Shown in pieces: positions 56,332 to 64,000 of a DNA stretch of 64,000 nucleotides. A model generated the notes under the pieces. It was given only the letters and a program-made list of their open reading frames with translations. It did no database searches and was not told where the DNA came from. The DNA is from Bacteroidales bacterium (GTDB lineage: Bacteria > Bacteroidota > Bacteroidia > Bacteroidales > FEN-979), in assembly GCA_025355465.1 (NCBI GenBank), contig JANXZO010000048.1, positions 22,869 through 86,868 on the forward strand, written 5' to 3'. The first letter of the stretch is position 1, and each line of letters begins with the position of its first letter. Both the position numbers and the translations under genes were made by a program.

Positions 56332-57483
56332 ATGCGAAACTCATTTTTTTATCTGGCTTCGTCATTGACCCTGCTCAGTGTTTCCTGCAAAAAAGAGTCG
56401 ACCGACAACAACAACAATAATAATAATGGCAATACCCCCTGTGTTCGGACGGTAGTTGAAATAAACACCGACATAACCACACCAACCACGTGGGAGGACT
56501 GCCACACCTACATCATTTCTGTCAACCAGATCAGCGTGACCAGCAACCTGACAATTCAGCCGGGGGCAATTATTAAGTTTAAGGATGTTGTCAGCGACAA
56601 TGCCATTATCGTTACCAACTCGGGAACTATCAATGCCATAGGGACCAAGTTGAAACCCATTGTATTCACCTCTTTCAGGGATGATGCCAATGGCGGCGAC
56701 AATAACGGCGACGGTACCAATTCATTTCCGGCCCGGTTCGACTGGGGAGGGATCATTATCAACTCCAACAACTGCGTATTCAAAAACTGCAGCTTCCTCT
56801 ATGGGGGCAAGGGTCCTGGTGGTGGAGCCGGACAACCGACGCTTGAATTCTCATACTATTATGGTATCATTGATTCCTGCCTGTTTGCCCATTGTGGAGG
56901 CGAAACTACCTACAGCGGTTATGGCGTGGTTGATGCCGTATCGTGTCATGATCCGCGATTCAGTATCACCAATTCCACGTTTTACGGCTGCGTCAAACCG
57001 TTGTTCATCAATCCGTTTATCAGCATCGACAACAGCAACACCTTTCACAATCCCGCCAATCCTTCCGAGAAAAATGAGTTGAACGGCATTTTTATCACCA
57101 GCGAATCCAATGAAGCTACCAGCAATGTGAGCTGGCTGGAAACCGAAGTTCCGTTTGTACTCACCGGGTCTCTCTATGTTGGCGATGGACACAGCCTTGT
57201 CCTGGCGCCGAACGTGATCATCAAAGTTGCCACGCTCCCATCGCCGGGATATAATAAAATATCTATCCGTGAGGGATCTTCATTCATCGAAGGCCACGAC
57301 CAGGGCGGCGTATTTTTCACCAGCTACCTGGATGACAGCAAGGGTGGAGATACAAACGGCGACGGCACGGCTTCTGCACCATCGCAGGGAGACTGGTATG
57401 GGATTCAGGATATCTCAGCCACGATAACCACAAACAATTCCTGCTACGCCTGGAGTAATATCCTCTATGCCAAATATCCGTGA
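56332..57483 (+). CDS. Exported lipoprotein with parallel beta-helix-type repeats
   Basis: Lipobox LLSVSCKKE, poly-Asn linker, NSGTINAIGTKLKPIVFTSFRDDANGGDNNGDGT repeats. Confidence 0.75.
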   Translation: MRNSFFYLASSLTLLSVSCKKESTDNNNNNNNGNTPCVRTVVEINTDITTPTTWEDCHTYIISVNQISVTSNLTIQPGAIIKFKDVVSDNAIIVTNSGTINAIGTKLKPIVFTSFRDDANGGDNNGDGTNSFPARFDWGGIIINSNNCVFKNCSFLYGGKGPGGGAGQPTLEFSYYYGIIDSCLFAHCGGETTYSGYGVVDAVSCHDPRFSITNSTFYGCVKPLFINPFISIDNSNTFHNPANPSEKNELNGIFITSESNEATSNVSWLETEVPFVLTGSLYVGDGHSLVLAPNVIIKVATLPSPGYNKISIREGSSFIEGHDQGGVFFTSYLDDSKGGDTNGDGTASAPSQGDWYGIQDISATITTNNSCYAWSNILYAKYP

Positions 57484-57639
57484 AATGCTGAAAGAACACA
57501 CGTATAGATTCAATCCTCATTTCTGACGAGGGCCGAATCAATTAAGGATTTTCCATGCCTTTTCGATAAGGGGTTTTCACCAGCTGATCTTCCGTCAGGA
57601 TATAACATATTCCATGGCAATGATAGAAATGCAAAAACC

Positions 57640-58005
57640 CTCCTCACAAACCTGAATGTGGGAGCCGATATCGGCAGCAAGATCGCCCTGCCTGCCTTTT
57701 CCGGATACCAGATGGAAAAGATAAGCCAGATAGTTTATTGCGAAGCCGATGAGAATTATACGAAAATATATACCATCAGGGGAGAAATGATCCTGGTTTC
57801 ACGTACGCTTAAGGTGGTGGAGGAGATGCTGCCTGTCTCCCACTTCTTCAGAATTCACAAGTCCTTTCTGGTGAACATGAATTATGTGAAAAGTTTTAAC
57901 CGTACCGAGGGACATAAGATCATGCTCGAAACCGGAGTCGAACTTGAAATCGCTACCCGCCGCAATGAGGAATTTGTCAAAGCGCTTACTCAGGCCAGGA
58001 GTTAA
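57640..58005 (+). pseudogene. LytTR-domain response regulator remnant (receiver domain missing)
   Basis: KIALPAFSGYQMEKISQIVYCEADENYTKIYTIRGEMILVSRTLKVVEEMLPVSHFFRIHKSFLVNMNYVKSF; no REC domain upstream. Confidence 0.7.
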
Positions 58006-58844
58006 AACGGGTAACGTTTTCCTTCTTTGCCTTTTCCTGTTTTTATTCCTGCAGCCCTGTGCCATCAAGGCTCAGGTGATCCATGGCAAAAATTTTACCA
58101 TGGACGACGGGCTCCCTTCAAATACCGTAAGATCAATTTTTAAAGATTCCCGCTGCATCATGTGGATCGGAACCTCGGCCGGACTCTGCCGTTTCGATGG
58201 AAAGAATTTCACAATATACAACGGCCGAACCTTCATCAATTACACTACAAAGAACGGACTGGTATGCGATGAAGTTCGCCGCGTCTGGTGGTCCCGCAAG
58301 TTCCACTGTCTGATCATCGGTACCAATAAAGGTGTGAGCGTGTTTGACAACAGGAAATTCTATTCCTGTTCAGCCAAACAGCTGGGTTCGCCCTCGGGTG
58401 AATTGATCGGGATCAGTTACCTTGAGCAAAAAAACTGCATTGATATTCATATTTACGGCTGGTCAAAGGTAATTCACTATTACCCTTCAATCCATAAGTT
58501 CGGAGAACGACCGGCATCCATCTCCGATAACATAAACCCCGCCTGGGCCGAAGCGCCTTCCTACCCGGAAATGCCCGGCGGACTTTACAGTTACAATGGT
58601 AAAACCGTGGAGCGGATGAGCGAAAAGTTCGGGATCACCGACCCTTCCGTGTGGACTGTTTTTTATGATTCCGTTTTCCACACCCTGTTTGTTGGCACCC
58701 TCCGCCAGGGAATGTTCAGGATCCCATCGCCGGTGTTTGAGTGGTTTGAACCTGCATATTATGGTTTGAGATTACCGACCTGGAAGACTCGAACGGTAAG
58801 GCGCTTGGCACGAGAGTGGTGCTGGTGTTTCCAAGGTAGATGAC
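58005..58844 (+). pseudogene. Two-component regulator propeller sensor kinase, internally deleted
   Basis: N-term propeller repeats (FTMDDGLPSNTVRSIFKDSRCIMWIGTSAGLCRFDG); after SPVFEWFEPAYYG another frame reads EITDLEDSNGKALGTRVVLVFPR* resembling a kinase C-terminus. Confidence 0.6.
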
Positions 58845-58939
58845 AGCCCATAACCCGCCGCCCGGAATTCCATGTCGCTGAAAAATATCACTGCTTTCGG
58901 TAATACCTTTGACATTGACATCATAAGAAAGGAAAACAG

Positions 58940-60628
58940 TTACCTGGTTGGCGGTGTACCGTAGTTCTGTATTTTTGTCTGCATGGCAGGTGACAGTTGT
59001 TTGACAAGCTCTGCGTTATAGGCACCAGAAGGCGCATAGGGTATCTGATAGTTGAACAACTGGTAAGCAGCAATAGCATAAGTCCGCGCTAATGCGGGCA
59101 AAGACCCGGGGTTGGCAATCGGATCGACATCGGTAGCAAAGATTGAAATTGTATTGTCGGTGTTGCGGGCTATATCGAAGGTGCGGAACTGCTGAGGATA
59201 ATCCTTTAATGATGGGGTCTCAACGACCCAAAACCCAAGTTCAGGATGGGCGGGCTCAGGTGATGGTTGTACCGTCACCTGGCTGATATGCCGGTGTCCC
59301 GAGATCCACAAGATGAGATTGGGGTAACGATGAAGTGTAGCCAACAGCGTATCTTCGGTAACCGGAGCATCAGAATTCCACAAACCGGGGCCAATTCCAA
59401 CCGGTATGTGGGCTGCAATGATCATGAGCAATCCTTCGTTCTGCCCCTTGTCAAGTTCAGCAACCAGCCAATGAAAACGTTCCAGGTCGAGAGAACTGTG
59501 TGCATAGCCGCCCACATTGGGATCATCCTCCCGCTGGGTGTCATCAAGCACAATCATCCTGATGGGAATGTCCATCTTAGGTTCGAAGGTATAGCAAGCG
59601 AATCCGGAGCTTACATTAGCCTGGCTGAACCCATGTCCCACAGGATTTGAAGATGTCGTGAAAAATTCACTGATCCATTCCTCTCTTATCAATGAGCGGC
59701 GGTTTGCATCGGCGGCAAGAACCTGCGGAGGACTCGGGAAACTATCCGTAGCCCCTACCCCGATAATGTTACCGTAACGGGTTCGTCCATCAATCGATCC
59801 CATATAAAAACCCCTGCCTTCAAGGCCGGTCAGAGGATCGTCTAAATTTATGATATTCAACCCGGTATAATTTGGTCGAAAGTTATCGGTGACAGGATAT
59901 GAACCCTTCCAGAAATGATCGTGATTGCCGAGTGTCTGGTACCAGGGGATTGAAGTATTAAGCCCTTCCGCCTGAAATGGATCCTGATAATCATTACCCG
60001 GTCCCGGGATTGGATCATCCTTAACCCCGGAATCGGGGTCGATCATCTTGCCGTCAAGAATGTCGATGAACCATCTTAATTCATTGTACTGCGTGTTGTC
60101 GCAATCATCACCCAGGGAGATGCCAAAATCAAACTGGCTTTGCTTATTCAGGACGTTGACCGTTTGCACCGCGGCATTGAGCATCTGCGTTGTCAAAAGC
60201 ATTGACGGATTGTATCCTGAGGGAGAGCCACCTCCCTTATATGAGTAATAAATGGCTGATGTGGGTGTCTCTTCGTCGACAAGATGGATGTCCGACATGG
60301 TGAAGAACCTCAAAAGTTTTGCTGCGTTTGTTACCGAGGCCCCGGAGTATGTTTTTGGCATCAGGTCTAACCTTTTCTGGCAAGCCAATCCTGGTCCGTA
60401 TTGCCATCCCCCATAACCATATACTGGGTATTCTGCTATCTGGTATGGGTAAATGGGGGCGGGAAACGGAGAAATGGTATTCGGGATTATCGTTTTATCA
60501 ATGGTTGTGTTCGCAGTTGGAACTACGGGAACATAATTGCTATCATCCTTCTTGCAGCCATTGCTCAACAACAGGATAAATCCCACCGCTATCAAAGGAA
60601 AAATCCAGATTTTGAGTTTAGTACTCAT
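58940..60628 (-). CDS. Exported metallophosphoesterase lipoprotein (TIGR03768-like)
   Basis: Lipobox LLLSNGCKKD; TMSDIHLVDEE, LGDDCDNTQYNE, TLGNHDHFW, SGHRHISQ. Confidence 0.85.
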   Translation of the reverse strand: MSTKLKIWIFPLIAVGFILLLSNGCKKDDSNYVPVVPTANTTIDKTIIPNTISPFPAPIYPYQIAEYPVYGYGGWQYGPGLACQKRLDLMPKTYSGASVTNAAKLLRFFTMSDIHLVDEETPTSAIYYSYKGGGSPSGYNPSMLLTTQMLNAAVQTVNVLNKQSQFDFGISLGDDCDNTQYNELRWFIDILDGKMIDPDSGVKDDPIPGPGNDYQDPFQAEGLNTSIPWYQTLGNHDHFWKGSYPVTDNFRPNYTGLNIINLDDPLTGLEGRGFYMGSIDGRTRYGNIIGVGATDSFPSPPQVLAADANRRSLIREEWISEFFTTSSNPVGHGFSQANVSSGFACYTFEPKMDIPIRMIVLDDTQREDDPNVGGYAHSSLDLERFHWLVAELDKGQNEGLLMIIAAHIPVGIGPGLWNSDAPVTEDTLLATLHRYPNLILWISGHRHISQVTVQPSPEPAHPELGFWVVETPSLKDYPQQFRTFDIARNTDNTISIFATDVDPIANPGSLPALARTYAIAAYQLFNYQIPYAPSGAYNAELVKQLSPAMQTKIQNYGTPPTR

Positions 60629-60771
60629 AAGTCAACTTGATTAAGGGTTCGTATTATAATACAAATATAAAATCAATTTGATTCAGGAACAAAAGTTTGG
60701 AAAATACGCCCATATTGACCCCCACCGTACGTCTCTTAACTCTTAACTAATTTTCCTCCCAAAGCGGCTTA

Positions 60772-60803
60772 CCTTGTGCCCCTGTACCCCTGTGACCTTG
60801 TGA
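60772..60803 (+). repeat. 8-bp tandem array CCCTGTGA x4
   Basis: CCTTGTGC|CCCTGTAC|CCCTGTGA|CCTTGTGA. Confidence 0.8.
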
Positions 60804-60954
60804 CTTTTTTGCAATCGTCAATGGTTACTTTCTTCCTGAAACCCTTATTGTTATAGCTGTGTAAGGGGGTTATTTTAATTACGTTTAAGTTGTATCAGAT
60901 GTGATTATCAGGTTGTTATGTTTTTGCCATAACATGAAAAAATGTGAAAAAAAG

Positions 60955-60987
60955 TTTGACATTGTAAAAAATTTGTGAGTACATTTG
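60955..60987 (+). promoter_or_regulatory. Bacteroidetes-type promoter (TTTG ... TACATTTG) for the UpxY gene
   Basis: -33 TTTG at 60955-60958, 21-bp gap, -7 TACATTTG at 60980-60987. Confidence 0.55.
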
Positions 60988-61022
60988 TTACTCGAATCAA
61001 ATTGCGCAACTTGATAGAACCT

Positions 61023-61613
61023 ATGCTTGATACCAATAATGCACAGAGGCACAGAGGCACAGAGGCACAAGGGCACATTGCCACATTATCACATTATCAC
61101 ATTACCACATTACCTTCCCCTCAGTGGTTAGCCCTTTACACCAAGTCAAGACAGGAAAAGATTGTCATGAAGCGGCTCATCGAGGATGGGATTGAGGCGT
61201 TTGTTCCGTTGCACCGTGTGGTGCGGCAGTGGAGCGACCGGAGGAAGCTGGTGGAGGAGCCTTTGATCCGCTCCTACTGCTTTGTGCATGTGATCCCAAC
61301 GAAGCAGCACCAGGTGCTGAATACGCCGGGTGCCGTTCGTTACGTATGGTTCAGCGGCCGGCCGGCTGCCATACCGGCGAAGCAGATCGACCTTTTGAAG
61401 ATATTAACGGGGTATAATATCCCTGTAGAGTGCATACCGGGCACCATCAAGCCGGGCAGCCTGGTGAAGATCACGGCAGGACCTATGGCCGGTTATACCG
61501 GAGAACTGGTTTCGGTACTGGGAAAAAGCCGGGTAATTGTGCGGCTGACGGAGCTGGAAACGGCGATTTCGCTGACGATTTCGCCGATGCTACTGGAAAA
61601 AATTAGGAGTTAG
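61023..61613 (+). CDS. UpxY/RfaH-like NusG-family transcription antiterminator
   Basis: QWLALYTKSRQEKIVMKRLIEDGIEAFVPLHRVVRQWSDRRKLVEEPLIRSYCFVHV, KOW-like VKITAGPMAGYTGEL. Confidence 0.85.
   Translation: MLDTNNAQRHRGTEAQGHIATLSHYHITTLPSPQWLALYTKSRQEKIVMKRLIEDGIEAFVPLHRVVRQWSDRRKLVEEPLIRSYCFVHVIPTKQHQVLNTPGAVRYVWFSGRPAAIPAKQIDLLKILTGYNIPVECIPGTIKPGSLVKITAGPMAGYTGELVSVLGKSRVIVRLTELETAISLTISPMLLEKIRS
61041..61112 (+). repeat. Nine uninterrupted 8-bp units, GCACAGAG family grading into TCACATTA family
   Basis: GCACAGAG x3|GCACAAGG|GCACATTG|CCACATTA|TCACATTA x2|CCACATTA. Confidence 0.93.
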
Positions 61614-61644
61614 GAGTTAAAAGTTAAGAGTTAAGAGTTAAGAG
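61603..61644 (+). repeat. 7-bp tandem array TTAAGAG x6
   Basis: TTAGGAG x2|TTAAAAG|TTAAGAG x3; contains the upxY-like stop codon. Confidence 0.93.
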
Positions 61645-61655
61645 CTAGGCTAGGT

Positions 61656-61994
61656 CTATTGGGACTGAAAGGGCGAAGCTGTGGGAGTTAGTAACCCGGT
61701 TTCTCTAAGAAGTTTGATCCAAAAACTCGTTTCACGGGTTTCTTTATAGACAATCGTCATTTTAGCTATAACATCACGTTTTGAACATGCACCCAAGGCC
61801 TCTTCCATATTAGCGCCAATAGATGTTCCTGATTTTAAAACCTGCTTAGAGATTACAAACTCCTTCCTCTTCTGCAAATACTCAGAAAGTTTGACTATTC
61901 TCACAACAAACAGAAAAGCTTTCTTTTGAATAATACTGTCAGCCAGAAACCCTTTTATGCTTAATCGGGAAAAAAGCAAAAAGTAAACTCCCAA
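61656..61994 (-). CDS. S23-type four-helix-bundle protein, probably C-terminally truncated; start uncertain
   Basis: SIIQKKAFLFVVRIVKLSEYLQKRKEFVISKQVLKSGTSIGANMEEALGACSKRDVIAKMTIVYKETRETSFWIKLLRETGLL. Confidence 0.85.
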   Translation of the reverse strand: MGVYFLLFSRLSIKGFLADSIIQKKAFLFVVRIVKLSEYLQKRKEFVISKQVLKSGTSIGANMEEALGACSKRDVIAKMTIVYKETRETSFWIKLLRETGLLTPTASPFQSQ

Positions 61995-62055
61995 CTCTTA
62001 ACTCTTAACTCTTAACTCTTAACTCTTAACTCTTAACTCTTAACTCTTAACTTTT
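61986..62055 (+). repeat. 7-bp tandem array AACTCTT x10, inverted relative to 61603-61644
   Basis: AACTCCC|AACTCTT x8|AACTTTT. Confidence 0.95.
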
Positions 62056-62450
62056 GTTAGATACCCTCATCACCAACAAAACCCGCGTCAAACTGCTGCT
62101 CCGGTTCTTTCTGAACCCCGAAGCGAAGGCTTATCTTCGCGGACTGGAGGAGGAATTCGGCGAATCGACCAACGCCATCCGGATCGAACTCAACCGCTTT
62201 GAAGCGGCGGGTTTGCTGGTAAGCTGGGAGGACAAAAACAAGAAAATGTTTTCGGCGAATCAGCAGCACCCGCTGTTTACCGACGTCAGCAGCATCCTGC
62301 GACCCGATCGACAAGGAATATCTTATGTCCCTCACCAATAAAGCAACAGGCCTCATCAAGCGCAACATCAATTGTACCGCCCTTCCCGGAGCAGATGAAA
62401 CGGCATTTCTGAAAAATAACCGGGATGCAATGCTGGTGTGGAAAAAATGA
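62054..62450 (+). pseudogene. Winged-HTH regulator of EPS-locus type, internally deleted and frameshifted
   Basis: Frame 1 MLDTLITNKTRVKLLLRFFLNPEAKAYLRGLEEEFGESTNAIRIELNRFEAAGLL...DVSSIL then other frame DPIDKEYLMSLTNKATGLIKRNINCTALPGADETAFLKNNRDAMLVWKK*. Confidence 0.7.
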
Positions 62451-62506
62451 GACCTGAAACGAAAAATGAATAGTGTTTTCGCGTGAATTATATCACATTG
62501 AAGTTC

Positions 62507-62812
62507 ATGAATGAATTGGAACGACATACACTTTTAAAACAGATTCTCTGGGATTACGACATTCCCGTTGATAGTATTGAGGATGTTTTAAAAGGAGAAA
62601 AAAGTATGGCCGGGCATTATACCCGTGAAATGATCTTTCAAAAAATGATCGAATCTTTCTCATGGTTCACAATTGTCAATTTTTTTACACCCGGAGAGAT
62701 TCGACAACTGCTCACCCACAAGGTGATTAACAACCTCAGAGCTCCTTCATTAAGGAAAAATTATGAATTCGTCCGGAAAAGATTACAGGAAATTATACCT
62801 GCTGCAGGATAA
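62507..62812 (+). CDS. Small protein preceding AbiEii-like toxin (DUF6922-like candidate antitoxin)
   Basis: MNELERHTLLKQILWDYDIPVDSIEDVLKGE...; overlaps the next gene. Confidence 0.6.
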   Translation: MNELERHTLLKQILWDYDIPVDSIEDVLKGEKSMAGHYTREMIFQKMIESFSWFTIVNFFTPGEIRQLLTHKVINNLRAPSLRKNYEFVRKRLQEIIPAAG

Positions 62813-63494
62813 ATTTCTTGCCTGGTGGGTTTCCCTTGAACTTCCTTTCTATCTGACAGGAGGTACTGCGCTTGGGCGATTTTATCTGAATCACCGGTAC
62901 AGTGAAGATCTTGATTTTTTCGTCAATGCCAACAATCAATATCCCAGGTATATTTCAGAGATAAAAAAAAAACTTGGAACCGCGTTTTCATTCGATCTGC
63001 AACGATCACTCTTTGCGGAAGAATTCACCAGGCTCTTTATTTCCGAAAATGAAATCGACCTAAAAATAGATTTGGTGAATGATGTTGATTATTATCCCGG
63101 TAATCCAGCGAGTTATCAATTTGGCACGATTGACACACCCCTCAGCATCCTGTCCAATAAACTTGCAGCCATCATTGGACGTGATGAGCCAAAAGCTGTC
63201 TATGACATTGTTCATATTTCGTTGAATTATTCGTTTAACTGGCAGGAGATATTTTACCATTCCAAGCAAAAAACAGTCATTAATGAGTTGGATGTTGAAC
63301 AACGGATGTGCACTTTTCCTGTATCCTGGCTTGAAAACATCAATTGGCTGAACGCCGAGACTGACCTTGTTTTTTTTGATAAAATGCTGCATCAGATTGC
63401 AGATGACTTCATTCTGGGCAAAGACAATTCTCTTGGAATTGACAAAATGCCAATCGAACAAGCCAGACCCAATCAAAATCTATTCGCGTTTTAG
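62763..63494 (+). CDS. AbiEii/AbiGii-type nucleotidyltransferase toxin family protein
   Basis: FYLTGGTALGRFYLNHRYSEDLDFFVNA and KIDLVND motifs. Confidence 0.82.
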   Translation: MNSSGKDYRKLYLLQDKFLAWWVSLELPFYLTGGTALGRFYLNHRYSEDLDFFVNANNQYPRYISEIKKKLGTAFSFDLQRSLFAEEFTRLFISENEIDLKIDLVNDVDYYPGNPASYQFGTIDTPLSILSNKLAAIIGRDEPKAVYDIVHISLNYSFNWQEIFYHSKQKTVINELDVEQRMCTFPVSWLENINWLNAETDLVFFDKMLHQIADDFILGKDNSLGIDKMPIEQARPNQNLFAF

Positions 63495-63552
63495 CGCCTT
63501 CACGTTGAAACCAACCATTCAAAATCAACATTATATTGAATCTTGCCATTTA

Positions 63553-63587
63553 ACTTTTCACTTTTCACTATTCACTATTCACTTTCC
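63553..63587 (+). repeat. 7-bp tandem array ACTATTC/ACTTTTC x5
   Basis: ACTTTTC x2|ACTATTC x2|ACTTTCC; ends 2 bp before ATG 63590. Confidence 0.85.
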
Positions 63588-63589
63588 CC

Positions 63590-64000
63590 ATGTCCATCTA
63601 CGAATCGCTTCTCCAAAAACAGACCTCCCTCTCCGTGATCGGACTGGGTTACGTCGGACTGCCCATCGCGCTGGAATTTGCACGTAAAATCAAAGTGGTT
63701 GGCTTCGATATCAAACCCGACCGGGTGGAGATGATGAAAAACAGCATCGATCCAAGCGGGGAGCTGCCTTCAGAAGCATTTCAGGGAACTGATATCCTGA
63801 TCACGGCCAACCCGGATGATCTGAAATCATGTGCTTTCCATATTGTCGCAGTCCCGACCCCGGTTGATAAACACAACCTCCCCGATCTCACGCCGCTGCT
63901 GGCTGCTACGCGCACCGTGGGCAAGGTATTGAAAAAGGGTGATTATGTTTTGTATGAATCAACGGTATATCCCGGCGCTACGGAGGAAGATTGTGTTCCC
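63590..64000 (+). CDS. Nucleotide-sugar dehydrogenase (UDP-HexNAc/UDP-glucose 6-dehydrogenase family), runs off window
   Basis: MSIYESLLQKQTSLSVIGLGYVGLPIALEFARKIKVVGFDIKPDRVEMM..., VAVPTPVDKHNLPDLTPLLAA, YESTVYPGATEE. Confidence 0.88.
   Translation, partial: MSIYESLLQKQTSLSVIGLGYVGLPIALEFARKIKVVGFDIKPDRVEMMKNSIDPSGELPSEAFQGTDILITANPDDLKSCAFHIVAVPTPVDKHNLPDLTPLLAATRTVGKVLKKGDYVLYESTVYPGATEEDCVP

Noticed and set aside
56404-56432. AAC/AAT trinucleotide run as a regulatory repeat
   Set aside because: It is the in-frame poly-Asn linker after a lipobox, a common feature of exported Bacteroidetes proteins.
60975-61022. GTG start of the UpxY-like ORF at 60975
   Set aside because: It lies upstream of the predicted transcription start given the -7 element at 60980-60987; ATG 61023 preferred.
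61986-62055. CRISPR array
   Set aside because: 7-bp units in direct tandem without spacers and no cas genes.

Overview
The window looks like a chromosomal segment of a Bacteroidetes/Bacteroidales-type genome: TAnnTTTG -7 promoters, IPExxxVDY protein next to rnc, UpxY-type NusG, PBP2-RodA. Housekeeping genes dominate 1-24.5 kb: Omp85-like barrel, SSS symporter, CPBP protease, DusB, Tdk, PPIase, PheS, ABC1 kinase, Rnc-FabF-AcpP, PurN, two-component system, RsmI, SRAP, LuxE-like, PBP2-RodA. A compact same-strand cluster at 25.4-32.5 kb holds a PqqD/RRE-like protein, an ATP-grasp ligase, a fold-III PLP decarboxylase, a urea-transporter/M23 fusion and two TPR proteins. A large anaerobic purine / selenium-dependent molybdenum hydroxylase type cluster follows at 33.5-52.8 kb: mocA-like, xdhC, xdhA, xdhB, ygeY, ygeW, hydA, ssnA, xdhD, two PLP enzymes, ygfK. 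From about 55 to 59 kb several genes appear internally deleted. The window ends at the start of an exopolysaccharide locus (UpxY, AbiEii-like pair, nucleotide-sugar dehydrogenase). The most unusual structure is a set of short 7-8 bp tandem-repeat arrays. Two of the S23-type four-helix-bundle genes are each bracketed by inverted copies of such arrays (25/28 and 26/26 complementary), resembling free-standing versions of 23S rRNA intervening sequences. Other arrays are translated into protein N-termini. No tRNA, rRNA, CRISPR array or IS transposase was recognised. All functional calls are from reading translations and motifs; no database search was run.
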